Notes: generated by a model from the sequence alone, not told the origin. 64,000 nt of DNA from Casimicrobium huifangae (GCF_009746125.1 NZ_CP041352.1:1658436-1722435); one strand, 5' to 3'; positions 16,995-25,196 are shown, counted from the first letter of the stretch. A program made the numbers and translations.

Positions 16995-18827
16995 ATGACT
17001 GACGCCATTGACGACACCCTGAAATCCTTGCCGCAGCGCCCCGGCGTCTACCGCATGATTGGCGCCAACGCAGCGGGCGAAGAGAGCTTGCTCTACGTCG
17101 GCAAGGCGAAGAACCTGAAGAGTCGGGTTTCGAGCTATTTCGTCAAGAGTGGCCACAGCGCGCGCATCCAGATGATGATCGCGCAGATCCGGCGCATCGA
17201 GACGACTGTCACGCGCAGCGAGGCCGAGGCGCTGCTGCTCGAAAACAACCTGATCAAGACGCTGGAGCCGAAGTACAACGTCGTCTTCCGCGACGACAAG
17301 AGCTACCCCTACCTCTGCATCAGCGGCGACCCGTTCCCGCAACTGCGCTTCTTCCGCGGCAAGCCCGACAAGAAACATCAATACTTTGGCCCGTTCCCGA
17401 GCGCGTGGGCGGTGCGCGAGGGCATCAACACACTGCAGAAAGTTTTCCAGCTCCGCACCTGCGAGAACACCGTTTTTGCGCACCGCTCGCGGCCCTGCAT
17501 GCTGGCGCAGATCGGGCGCTGCACAGCGTCCTGCGTGGGGCAGATCAGCGAGGCCGACTACGCGGCCGACGTGAAGAGCGCAGCCATGTTCCTGCGCGGC
17601 CAGCAGGACGAAGTGACGCACGAGCTGAACGCGCAGATGGAGGCCGCGGCCGGTGAACTCGCATTCGAAAAGGCCGCCCGCATCCGCGACAAGATCGCGC
17701 GGCTCAACCGTCTCGTTAGCAAGCAGTTTGTATCCAGCGTCGCGGACCGCGATGTCGATGTGCTCGCGCTGGTGCAGACCGGTGGCATGATTGCGGTGAA
17801 CATCGTCGTCATCCGTGGCGGCCAGCATGTGGGCGACCGCACGCACTTTCCGGTGAAGAACGCCAGCTCCGAGCCGATGACCGACAAGGAGCTGACCGGG
17901 GTGCTGGAGAGCTTCATCGCGCAGCACTACATCGGCCGCGAAGTGCCCGGCATGATCGTCTCCACACTGGAGTTCGACGTCGAGGCGCTGGCCGAAGCGC
18001 TCTCCACGCAGGCCAACAGCAAGGTCAGCGTGCTCTGCAACCCCATCGGCGAAAAGCGCGTGTGGCTGCAAATGGCGGAGGAGAACGCGCGCCTCGCCAT
18101 CGCCGCGAAGCAGCGCCAGAGCGACACTGGCAACGAGCGCCTGCAGGCGCTGATCGTCGCGCTCGATCTGCCGGAAGGCACGCAGCGGCTGGAATGCTTC
18201 GACATCTCGCACACGATGGGCGAGGCCACGGTCGCCAGTTGCGTCGTATTCGACCAGAACGCCATGCAGACCGGCCAGTACCGCCGCTTCAACATCCAGA
18301 CGGTGAGCGATGGCGACGATTACGGTGCGATGAAAGAGGCGCTCACCCGCCGAGCTGCGCGTATCGCGAAAGAGGAAGTGCCGCACCCCGATGTGTGGGT
18401 GATTGATGGCGGCAAGGGGCAGGTGGGTATCGCCGCGCAGGTGCTCGCCGAGGCGGGCCTGCACGACATCGTTCTCTTCGGCTCTGCCAAGGGCGTGGAG
18501 CGCAAGAAGGGCATGGAGCAGATCGTGTTCCCCGACCGTGAAGACACGGTTCGTCTACCCGCCGATCATCCCGGCCTGCACCTCATCCAGCAGATGCAGG
18601 ACGAAGCGCACCGCTTTGCCATCCAGGGCCACCGCGCCAAACGCGCCAAAGCGCGGGAAGGCAGCGCGTTGGATGACATCGAAGGCATCGGCCCCCGCAA
18701 ACGCGCCGCGCTGCTAAAGCAGTTCGGCAGCGTACGCGGCATCGCCAGTGCCAGCGTAGAAGACATCAAGCGCGTGCCGGGGATTTCGAGTGAATTGGCT
18801 GAGCGAATTTATGGGGTGTTGCATTGA
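16995..18827 (+). CDS. uvrC: Excinuclease ABC subunit C
   Basis: 610 residues. An N-terminal GIY-YIG nuclease domain (PGVYRMIG, LLYVGKAKNLKSRVSSYF), a UVR motif near residue 200 (AAGELAFEKAARIRDKIARL), the RNase H-like nuclease core with RLECFDISHTMGEATVASCV and VIDGGKGQVGIA, and two C-terminal helix-hairpin-helix repeats (DIEGIGPRKRAALLKQFGS, KRVPGISSELAERIY). It makes both incisions in nucleotide excision repair. ATG 16995 follows GGAAGG; an earlier in-frame ATG at 16977 is less likely. Confidence 0.96.
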   Translation: MTDAIDDTLKSLPQRPGVYRMIGANAAGEESLLYVGKAKNLKSRVSSYFVKSGHSARIQMMIAQIRRIETTVTRSEAEALLLENNLIKTLEPKYNVVFRDDKSYPYLCISGDPFPQLRFFRGKPDKKHQYFGPFPSAWAVREGINTLQKVFQLRTCENTVFAHRSRPCMLAQIGRCTASCVGQISEADYAADVKSAAMFLRGQQDEVTHELNAQMEAAAGELAFEKAARIRDKIARLNRLVSKQFVSSVADRDVDVLALVQTGGMIAVNIVVIRGGQHVGDRTHFPVKNASSEPMTDKELTGVLESFIAQHYIGREVPGMIVSTLEFDVEALAEALSTQANSKVSVLCNPIGEKRVWLQMAEENARLAIAAKQRQSDTGNERLQALIVALDLPEGTQRLECFDISHTMGEATVASCVVFDQNAMQTGQYRRFNIQTVSDGDDYGAMKEALTRRAARIAKEEVPHPDVWVIDGGKGQVGIAAQVLAEAGLHDIVLFGSAKGVERKKGMEQIVFPDREDTVRLPADHPGLHLIQQMQDEAHRFAIQGHRAKRAKAREGSALDDIEGIGPRKRAALLKQFGSVRGIASASVEDIKRVPGISSELAERIYGVLH

Positions 18828-19672
18828 GTAGTGCCGACACCCCCGTTGCGGAACCTCAGCGAGACATGCAGCGGTTGCTTGGACGTTGCATGATACATCT
18901 GCAGCAGTATGAAAAATTGCTTAAGGCAATCCTTCGATCGAGTAGCGTAGTCACGAATCTGAGCATCGGGCAACCGCCCGACGTCGTGTGGCGGAACGAA
19001 TCCGAAGGCAGCACGCTCGGCATACTCGTGAAGAATTTTCTAGAGGAGATGATTCCGCGTAGTGTCGAATCGGACTTTGATTCGGGCAGCGGCGAAGACG
19101 CCGCGCCGCTGTGTGTGTCGTTCTCTACGGACTTTCGGTTTGTCATGGAGACGGACAGGCGTGCCTCTGTCGAGTACGGACTGCGGGAGCTTGTCAAAGT
19201 GCGAAACGGGTTGGTTCACTCCTTCATTGATCAATTCGACATTGGATCTGTCGAAGGTTGCCTCGCTGCCGCGGATTCGCTAAGGCAGACTTTTGAGCTG
19301 ATTGATGCGAAATTTCTTGAGTTGCGCGGTTATGCAGAGTCACTTGATCAGATGCGCAGGGCATGTGGTGAGTTCATCCAGCCGCCTAGGTTTCAAGACA
19401 TCTTCGACGGTATCAGGCCTGACGGTAAAGTAGATTGGCCGTCGGCAGGTATCGTTGCTGCCTTGCGGGAAGCAGCTGAGCAACTTGGAGGGCGCGAGTG
19501 GACGCCACTGAGTGAAGCGGTGGAGTGGATATTGGAAAAGTATCCTGAGCAGACACCGGGTCGATATGGCTGCCGGACTTGGCGACAAGTTGTTCAAGAG
19601 TCGAAGGCATTCAAGATCAAGCGTGAACCCAATGAGACTGGACAGCGGCATCACTATTACGGCAACCGCTAG
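18824..19672 (+). CDS. Putative HEPN ribonuclease fused to OST-HTH (LOTUS) domain
   Basis: 282 residues. The helical N-terminal part (about 15-170) contains VKVRNGLVHSF: Arg127 and His132 with Asn128 form the R-x4-H motif of HEPN RNases. The C-terminal part (about 205-272) reads WTPLSEAVEWILEKYP then RYGCRTWRQVVQESKAFKIK, the pattern of the OST-HTH/LOTUS fold, which binds RNA. A TTG start overlaps the uvrC stop. Base composition is clearly more AT-rich than uvrC (roughly 27 G/C in the 60 bases from 18901), suggesting transfer. It is followed by a repeat and a toxin-antitoxin pair. Domain calls are by eye; the substrate is unknown. Confidence 0.6.
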   Translation: MSSADTPVAEPQRDMQRLLGRCMIHLQQYEKLLKAILRSSSVVTNLSIGQPPDVVWRNESEGSTLGILVKNFLEEMIPRSVESDFDSGSGEDAAPLCVSFSTDFRFVMETDRRASVEYGLRELVKVRNGLVHSFIDQFDIGSVEGCLAAADSLRQTFELIDAKFLELRGYAESLDQMRRACGEFIQPPRFQDIFDGIRPDGKVDWPSAGIVAALREAAEQLGGREWTPLSEAVEWILEKYPEQTPGRYGCRTWRQVVQESKAFKIKREPNETGQRHHYYGNR

Positions 19673-19675
19673 CTA

Positions 19676-19782
19676 GTAGGGCGGAACGCTCGCGGTTCCG
19701 CCGAACGCGGTGGCGCGCTGTGACCGCGGCTGAACAGCCTTCGGCGGTGGCACGAGGCGGGACCGCAAGCGTCCCGCCCTAC
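19676..19782. repeat. BIME-like pair of inverted REP elements
   Basis: 19676-19702 (GTAGGGCGGAACG...) and 19756-19782 (...GTCCCGCCCTAC) are inverted copies of one palindromic unit; each can also fold on itself (GCGGAAC with GTTCCGC; GGCGGGAC with GTCCCGCC). A single further copy lies at 61595-61622. This is the layout of REP/BIME elements spread by RAYT transposases. Confidence 0.75.
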
Positions 19783-19783
19783 G

Positions 19784-19823
19784 TTGTTCTGCTTCGCTAT
19801 CAGTGCTAGTATTACCAAGTAAT
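19784..19823 (+). promoter_or_regulatory. Promoter and operator of the AbrB/PIN module
   Basis: TTGTTC (19784-19789), 17 bp, TAGTAT (19807-19812) forms a sigma-70-type promoter. ATTAC-CAA-GTAAT (19811-19823) is a perfect inverted repeat overlapping the -10 and presumed start, well placed for repression by the AbrB-type antitoxin. Confidence 0.55.
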
Positions 19824-19839
19824 GCAAAGTGGATAGATA

Positions 19840-20097
19840 ATGAAATCCGGCGCAACCTCTGTCACCTCCAAAGGCCAAGTGACAATCCCTGTTGAAGTGC
19901 GCGAGCAACTCGGCATCCGTGCCGGCAGCCGCATTGCGTTCCGGGTGACCGGCGCTACCGCCGAGCTTTCCGTGGTTAGCGGTGCGTTGACGGCAGAGCC
20001 CGTTGCCAGCGGCTTCGGTCTGGTGAAGCCGCGGCGCAATGCGGGCGGCAAGGCTGTCCCTGCCGATTTCGACGTAGCAAGCCTGCTCGGCAAATGA
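19840..20097 (+). CDS. AbrB/MazE-type antitoxin
   Basis: 85 residues. SVTSKGQVTIPVEVREQLGI (about 6-25) is the SpoVT-AbrB swapped-hairpin DNA-binding fold; the Pro-rich tail should wrap the toxin. It neutralises the PIN toxin encoded next and probably represses the operon through the ATTAC-CAA-GTAAT repeat. Its stop overlaps the toxin start (ATGA). Confidence 0.88.
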   Translation: MKSGATSVTSKGQVTIPVEVREQLGIRAGSRIAFRVTGATAELSVVSGALTAEPVASGFGLVKPRRNAGGKAVPADFDVASLLGK

Positions 20098-20516
20098 TTG
20101 GCCTCGACACGAATGTCCTCGCCCGCTACTACGTCGATGACGCCGCCGACAAGGAGGCCACGCGCCAGCGGCTGGCCGCAAGAGCGCTGATCGAGTCGGC
20201 GCGTCCACTGAAGGTCGCGAAGACGGTATTGCTTGAGCTGGAGTGGGTATTGCGCGGCTACTACGGCAACACGCGGGCAGAAATTGCACGAGTGCTTCAG
20301 CATTGCCTGTCGTTGCCGAATCTGACGGTGGAGGATCGGGCGGCGGTGGAGCGTGCGCTGGACGCGTATTCGCTCGGGCTCGATTTTGCCGATGCCCTGC
20401 ATCAGGCGAGCTACGCTGGTTGCGAGTTCGTGGCATCGTTTGATGACAAAGGCTTCGCACGAAAAGTGACGAAACATCGTCTGCTTCCCCCGGTGAAAGT
20501 ACCCGCAACAACATGA
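20094..20516 (+). CDS. PIN-domain toxin (VapC type)
   Basis: 140 residues, one PIN domain: MIGLDTNVLARYYVDD with the first acidic residue Asp5, the middle Glu in LLELEWVLRGYY, and the late acidic cluster LDFADALHQASYAGC and VASFDDKGFAR. VapC toxins cut tRNA or rRNA with Mg2+ or Mn2+. ATGA overlaps at both ends couple it to the antitoxin before it and the DUF4406-like gene after it. Confidence 0.9.
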   Translation: MIGLDTNVLARYYVDDAADKEATRQRLAARALIESARPLKVAKTVLLELEWVLRGYYGNTRAEIARVLQHCLSLPNLTVEDRAAVERALDAYSLGLDFADALHQASYAGCEFVASFDDKGFARKVTKHRLLPPVKVPATT

Positions 20517-20881
20517 ACACTAAGCCACAAATGATCCTCGTCGCCGGGCCCTATCGCTCCGGAACCAACGACGACCCGGTGAAGATCGCCGCGAACGTGG
20601 CGGCGATGACGGACGCTTCGCTTGCGCTGTTCCGTGCCGGGCATTTGCCGGTGATGGGCGAATGGTTTGCCTTGCCGCTGATTGAGCATGCAGGTGGCAG
20701 GCAGATCGGCGATGCGGTTTTCGATGAGATATTCCATCCGGTGTCGCGGCGGCTGGTGGCCAAATGCGATGCGGTGCTGCGCATCGGTGGTGCATCGGCC
20801 GGGGCCGATGAAATGGTCGCGCTTGGCCGTGAACATGGCAAAGCGATCTACTTCTCGATCACTGACATATCAGCGCCCTGA
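20513..20881 (+). CDS. DUF4406 / nucleoside 2-deoxyribosyltransferase-like protein
   Basis: 122 residues. MILVAGPYRSGTNDDPVKI at the start, FRAGHLPVMGEWFALPL in the middle and CDAVLRIGGASAGADEMVAL at the end match the Rossmann-like fold of nucleoside 2-deoxyribosyltransferase relatives (DUF4406). Such enzymes cleave or swap N-glycosidic bonds. It overlaps the PIN toxin stop by 4 bp, so the three genes form one translationally linked unit. Whether it takes part in the toxin system is not known. Confidence 0.65.
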   Translation: MNTKPQMILVAGPYRSGTNDDPVKIAANVAAMTDASLALFRAGHLPVMGEWFALPLIEHAGGRQIGDAVFDEIFHPVSRRLVAKCDAVLRIGGASAGADEMVALGREHGKAIYFSITDISAP

Positions 20882-20985
20882 AACACGCCGAAGGCATCAA
20901 CTTTCAGCTTTCGTCCTACACGCCAGACGCTGACCCTGCCAATAGAATCAAGCCAGTTGCTTCCTCCCGCATTCGCGGACTAACC

Positions 20986-22170
20986 GTGTTTCCAAATCCA
21001 GTTTCCCAGCGGCCGACCCTGTCGGTTGCTTGCCTGTTGCTTGCCTTGGGCGCCACATGTGCACGGGCGCAAAGTGTTCCGGTGCCACCACCTTACGAGC
21101 CGAAGCCGGTTCCCATCGCGAACCCGGCTGCCGCGAAAGCGGACCCCATCGCAACAGCGATTCGTTGCGCTGATGAAGGCGGTCCGCTCGGCGCCGTTCG
21201 CAAGTATCAGGGCACCTACAGCTTCACGCTTGATAACGACCTGTTCGCCAAACGCGATCAGGACTACTCCAACGGCTTCAAGTTCGCGTGGTCGTCACCG
21301 AATGTGCGCAGCTTTGCCGATGACGATTGCCTGCCGCCCTTGCTGCAGCAGGCCGGCAAGCTGTTCACCCAGGTCTATTCGCCTACGGTTGAACAGGGCA
21401 ATGTGACGATGACGCTGGGGCAGGCGATGTATACGCCGCGCGACCGCAAGGCCACGCAACTGATCGTCAATGATCGCCCCTATGCGGGCTGGTCGTACAT
21501 TGGCTTTGGCTACAACACGCGTTCGCCGTATCGGCTGGATTCGTACGAGATCAATCTTGGCGTGGTCGGTCCCTGGTCGCATGCGAAAGAGGCACAGGAT
21601 TTCGTGCACCGGACGCGGCATCTTGAACTGTTCAACGGCTGGCAGAACCAGCTGGGCAACGAGTTCGGCGCGCAGCTCGTGTTCGAGCGCAAGTTCCGCA
21701 AGGAATGGCTGCAGGACGCTGACAGCCGGTCCGGCCTTGGCTTTGACGTCATCCCGCACTTCGGGTTCTCGGTGGGAAATGTGGCAACCTACGCCAACGC
21801 CGGTATTGAAGTGCGTGCCGGCTGGGGTTTGCCGGATGATTTCGGCACGTCGCCCATTCGCCCCGCCGGCGACAACTCGGCACCGCGCGTGCGTGATGGC
21901 GTAAGCCAGTTCGTGCGGCAGTTCGGCGCGCACCTGTTTGCATCGGTGGACGGACGGGCGGTGGCCCGCAATATCTTTCTCGATGGCAATACCATTCGTG
22001 ATTCGCATTCGGTGAACAAAAAGCGCTGGGTGGGTGATGCGGCCGTCGGTATTGCTGCCAACTTCGGTGTTTACAAGATCGCCTTCGTCCGCGTGTTCCG
22101 CAGTCAGGAGTTCGCCGGCCAAGCCTCGGCGCCGCGTTACGGCTCGATCACCATTTCGGGGCCGCTGTAG
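20986..22170 (+). CDS. LpxR-family outer-membrane lipid A deacylase-like protein
   Basis: 394 residues with a GTG start and signal peptide (cleavage near ARAQ). The mature part matches DUF2219/LpxR: YSFTLDNDLFAKRDQDYSNG carries the Asn-Asp pair and Ser used by LpxR, YAGWSYIGFGYN and the later HAKEAQDFVHRTR give the conserved regions with a His. The end, RYGSITISGPL, reads as a closing beta strand. LpxR removes the 3'-acyloxyacyl chain of lipid A at the outer membrane. Activity is inferred from the family. Confidence 0.8.
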   Translation: MFPNPVSQRPTLSVACLLLALGATCARAQSVPVPPPYEPKPVPIANPAAAKADPIATAIRCADEGGPLGAVRKYQGTYSFTLDNDLFAKRDQDYSNGFKFAWSSPNVRSFADDDCLPPLLQQAGKLFTQVYSPTVEQGNVTMTLGQAMYTPRDRKATQLIVNDRPYAGWSYIGFGYNTRSPYRLDSYEINLGVVGPWSHAKEAQDFVHRTRHLELFNGWQNQLGNEFGAQLVFERKFRKEWLQDADSRSGLGFDVIPHFGFSVGNVATYANAGIEVRAGWGLPDDFGTSPIRPAGDNSAPRVRDGVSQFVRQFGAHLFASVDGRAVARNIFLDGNTIRDSHSVNKKRWVGDAAVGIAANFGVYKIAFVRVFRSQEFAGQASAPRYGSITISGPL

Positions 22171-22185
22171 TCCGCGCTGCTGCCC

Positions 22186-22779
22186 ATGAACGCAGAACAA
22201 CTGAAGCAGATCCGTGCCGAGCTCGCCCGTTACCGGGCCGAGACTCCATACGAGATCACGCGACAACATGCCGATGCCACATTGCGCTTGCTGGACCGCC
22301 ACGCCAAGCCGTGGCAACGTAGTGTGCTGGAGGGGCATCTGACGGCGTCGGCCTGGGTGCTTGATCGCTCTGGTCGCCATGTGGCGATGATTCACCATCG
22401 CAAGCTTGATCGCTGGCTGCAACCTGGTGGCCACATCGACGACACCGACCTCTCCTGGCGCGCCGCCGCGCAGCGCGAGTTGACTGAGGAAACTGGCCTT
22501 TCCCGCTTTGTACAACTTGCCGATGAGGAAAAGCTCTTTGATGTTGACGTGCATGGCATCCCAGCTCGCGCCGACGAGCCTGTACATCTTCACCATGATC
22601 TTCGCTTCCTGTTTGTGGCCGAGGTGGACGCCGATGCAGGCGTGACTGGCTCGCTGGCCCTGAACGCCGACGAATCCAACGACTGCCGCTGGTTTGCCCT
22701 CGCCGATATGGCGAACGACACATCGCTCGGCCCGGAGACCCATCGCATGATTGAATTGAGCGTCCGGCGCTTCGCCTGA
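22186..22779 (+). CDS. Nudix hydrolase
   Basis: 197 residues. The Nudix box is seen in GGHIDDTDLSWRAAAQREL continuing TEETGL, with Asp in place of the first Glu and one extra residue in the spacing. The N-terminal helices contain LLDRHAKPWQRSVLEGHLTA. It hydrolyses a nucleoside diphosphate linked to some other group; substrate unknown. It begins 15 bp after the LpxR-like gene. Confidence 0.85.
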   Translation: MNAEQLKQIRAELARYRAETPYEITRQHADATLRLLDRHAKPWQRSVLEGHLTASAWVLDRSGRHVAMIHHRKLDRWLQPGGHIDDTDLSWRAAAQRELTEETGLSRFVQLADEEKLFDVDVHGIPARADEPVHLHHDLRFLFVAEVDADAGVTGSLALNADESNDCRWFALADMANDTSLGPETHRMIELSVRRFA

Positions 22780-22806
22780 TCATCCAATTTTTGCCAGAGC
22801 ATCCGC

Positions 22807-23772
22807 ATGAATTACCTAGTTGTCCGATCCACCGTTTTGCTCTGCGGCTTCAGCGCTGCCATTGCGGCGCACGCCCAAGCCTGGCCGAACAAGCCAATCA
22901 AGTTTGTGGTGCCGTTCACCGCCGGTGGGGCCAACGATCTGATGGCGCGTGCTGCCGCCGAAGGGGCATCCAAGGTGCTGGGGCAGCCCGTGGTGATCGA
23001 CAACAAACCCGGTGCTGGCGGTTCGCTCGGCGCTGAACTGGTGGCCAAGAGCCCGCCCGATGGTTACACCTTCCTGATCAGCGCCGCCGGGGTGATCTCG
23101 AATCACATGATCAAGAAGTCGATGCCATTCAAGGAGTCTGATCTGGTGCCGGTCGCCATGATTGCACTGTCGCCGTCGATCATCGTCGCACCACCAAACG
23201 CGATCTACAGCAATCTCAAGGAGTTCGTCGAAGCGTCAAAGAAGAGCCCGGATGGTTTCAACTTTGCCACCGCCGGCACCGGCAGCACGCCACACTTCGT
23301 CGCCGAAATCCTGAAGAGCAAGTACGGCGCCAAGCTGCAGGTGGTTCCGTACAAGAGCGGTAACGAGAGTGCAACAGCGATCATGGCCGGGCAGGTGCAG
23401 GCGACCAGCGAGGCCAGCATCGTGTCTTTGCCCAAGATTGCCGGCGGCAAGATGAAGGCGCTGGCGAATACCTGGACCACGCGTATTTCGTCCTACAGCC
23501 AGTTGTCGACTGCGACCGAGCAGGGCTTCCCGGAGGTCAAGATTGCTCACTGGGCGGGTGTGCATGCGCCAGCAGGTGTAGCGCCGGAGATCATGGACAA
23601 GGTTGCCGCAGCCGTGGACGCTGCGATGAAAACGCCCGAGATCGCCAATCGCTTGAAGGCGTCAGGCATCGAGCCCATTGGCGGCACGCGGGCGTCGTTC
23701 AACCAGTTTGTCGGCGAGGAAAAGGCGCGACTGGCGGCGGTGGTGAAAGTGTCCGGAATGAAAGAGGATTGA
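22807..23772 (+). CDS. TctC/Bug-family solute receptor
   Basis: 321 residues with a signal peptide (cleavage near AHAQ). WPNKPIKFVVPFTAGGANDL, GQPVVIDNKPGAGGSLGAEL and the middle GTGSTPHFVAEIL are the Bug-receptor pattern; the ligand is usually a carboxylate held by two loops. No tctA/tctB membrane genes are near, so it is an orphan receptor as is common in Burkholderiales. Confidence 0.9.
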   Translation: MNYLVVRSTVLLCGFSAAIAAHAQAWPNKPIKFVVPFTAGGANDLMARAAAEGASKVLGQPVVIDNKPGAGGSLGAELVAKSPPDGYTFLISAAGVISNHMIKKSMPFKESDLVPVAMIALSPSIIVAPPNAIYSNLKEFVEASKKSPDGFNFATAGTGSTPHFVAEILKSKYGAKLQVVPYKSGNESATAIMAGQVQATSEASIVSLPKIAGGKMKALANTWTTRISSYSQLSTATEQGFPEVKIAHWAGVHAPAGVAPEIMDKVAAAVDAAMKTPEIANRLKASGIEPIGGTRASFNQFVGEEKARLAAVVKVSGMKED

Positions 23773-23777
23773 TTGTC

Positions 23778-24362
23778 GTGGCGAATGACATCAAACGGAT
23801 CGTTGTTTATTGCGGCGCCAATGTCGGCTTCAAGCCGGAGTACAAGGAGGCCGCTGTCGCGGTGGGCCGAATACTTGCGGAGGAAGGTATCGGCCTTGTC
23901 TACGGCGGTGGCGGCGTGGGATTGATGGGGGCGGTCGCCGATGCCGCCCTGGCTGCCGGCGGCGAGGTGATTGGCGTAATTCCGGAGGCGCTAAAGGCGC
24001 TGGAGGTTGAACACAAGAACCTCACCGCCATGCACGTGGTGCCGGACATGCATAGCCGCAAGGCGATGATGCTGGGCCTCGCCGATGCCGTGATTGCCAT
24101 GCCCGGCGGCTTTGGAACGCTGGACGAACTGTTCGAGGCGTTGACGTGGAGCCAACTCGATTACCACCGCAAGCTCTGCGGCTTGCTCAATGTCGCGGGT
24201 TACTACGATCACCTGATTGCCTGGGTTCGACATTCCGTAGACGTTGGACTGGTCAAGGCGGTCAATCACGACCTGCTGGTGCACGGTGAGACCGTCCAGG
24301 AATTGCTGCACGGCTTGCGCAGTCGCGAGTTCCCGTTGGCTCAGAAGTGGATGGGACGATAG
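23778..24362 (+). CDS. LOG-family (TIGR00730) protein, cytokinin riboside phosphoribohydrolase-like
   Basis: About 194 residues. A Rossmann-type fold with the two LOG signatures: YGGGGVGLMGAVAD and MPGGFGTLDELFEALTW. LOG proteins release a base from a nucleoside 5'-monophosphate; the bacterial physiological role is unclear. GTG 23778 is taken; a TTG at 23769 overlapping the receptor stop is possible. Confidence 0.88.
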   Translation: MANDIKRIVVYCGANVGFKPEYKEAAVAVGRILAEEGIGLVYGGGGVGLMGAVADAALAAGGEVIGVIPEALKALEVEHKNLTAMHVVPDMHSRKAMMLGLADAVIAMPGGFGTLDELFEALTWSQLDYHRKLCGLLNVAGYYDHLIAWVRHSVDVGLVKAVNHDLLVHGETVQELLHGLRSREFPLAQKWMGR

Positions 24363-24440
24363 CCGGATTCGCAAGCGACAGCACCCCCGGCGTCAGGGGG
24401 TTGTCAGGCCGCCGCCCTTGTCGCGTGCCAAAATGCGCAT

Positions 24441-25043
24441 ATGTCCCTCAATATCCCGACCACGCTGACCTGGATACGCATTGCGCTGATCCCCGCGTTC
24501 GTGGGCGTCTACTACTTGCCGCATGACTGGCTGACGCCGACGCAGCAGAACTGGACCGGGGCATGGATCTTCACCATTGCAGCCATTACTGATTGGGCGG
24601 ATGGTTTCGCGGCGCGTCGGCTGAAGCAATCGAGCGCCTTCGGGGCTTTTCTCGATCCGGTCGCGGACAAGTTGATGGTCGCTGCAGCGTTGCTGCTGCT
24701 GGTACAGATGAAGCGCGCCGACGCCGTGCTGGCGTTCATCATTGTCGGTCGTGAAATCGCAATCTCCGCACTTCGCGAGTGGATGGCAAAGATCGGGCAG
24801 GCGAAGAGTGTGGCCGTGAATACCGTCGGCAAGCTGAAGACGACCGCACAGCTCACCGCGTTGATCGCGCTGCTGCTGTATGAGCCGTTCTTCCCCGGCA
24901 TTCCCACGCCATTGCTCGGCAATGTGGCGCTTTGGGTGGCGGCCGGTCTGACGGTGTGGTCAATGTTTTATTACCTCAAGCTCGCCTGGCCGCATCTGAG
25001 CAAGCCGCAGCCGCTGATTGAAGATCGCGACGATGTGCGATAG
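24441..25043 (+). CDS. pgsA: CDP-diacylglycerol-glycerol-3-phosphate 3-phosphatidyltransferase
   Basis: 200 residues, four to five membrane helices. The CDP-alcohol phosphotransferase signature is complete: DWADGFAARRL, then FGAFLDPVADK, fitting D-G-x2-A-R-x8-G-x3-D-x3-D. It makes phosphatidylglycerophosphate at the inner membrane, the committed step to phosphatidylglycerol. Starts with MSLNIPTTLTWIRIALIP, typical for PgsA. A tRNA gene follows. Confidence 0.94.
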   Translation: MSLNIPTTLTWIRIALIPAFVGVYYLPHDWLTPTQQNWTGAWIFTIAAITDWADGFAARRLKQSSAFGAFLDPVADKLMVAAALLLLVQMKRADAVLAFIIVGREIAISALREWMAKIGQAKSVAVNTVGKLKTTAQLTALIALLLYEPFFPGIPTPLLGNVALWVAAGLTVWSMFYYLKLAWPHLSKPQPLIEDRDDVR

Positions 25044-25065
25044 CTGGATCGAAGTGTCTGCTCAG

Positions 25066-25095
25066 TTGCAGGCTTCGATGATTTATGGCTATAAT
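25066..25095 (+). promoter_or_regulatory. Promoter of tRNA-Asn
   Basis: TTGCAG (25066-25071), 18 bp, TATAAT (25090-25095). The -10 is a perfect consensus and lies 13 bp before the tRNA 5' end. Confidence 0.75.
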
Positions 25096-25108
25096 TCAAA
25101 GCTTCGAT

Positions 25109-25184
25109 TCCCCGATAGCTCAGTCGGTAGAGCGCCGGACTGTTAATCCGTAGGTCCCTGGTTCGAGCCCAGGTCGGGGAGCCA
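25109..25184 (+). tRNA. tRNA-Asn(GTT)
   Basis: 76 nt folding as a standard cloverleaf: acceptor stem TCCCCGA with TCGGGGA, D-arm AGCTCAGTCGGTAGAGC, anticodon loop CTGTTAA with GTT at 25142-25144, T-arm CCTGGTTCGAGCCCAGG, discriminator G and encoded CCA (25182-25184). The anticodon region CGGACTGTTAATCCGTA is the usual tRNA-Asn sequence. Confidence 0.97.
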
Positions 25185-25196
25185 AATCGAATAATG

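Noticed and set aside
16578-18464. 628-codon open frame on the minus strand
   Set aside because: It mirrors nagZ and uvrC, whose plus-strand products have full family motifs; high G+C gives long antisense frames.
21295-22743. 482-codon minus-strand frame
   Set aside because: Antisense to the LpxR-like and Nudix genes, no recognisable domain.
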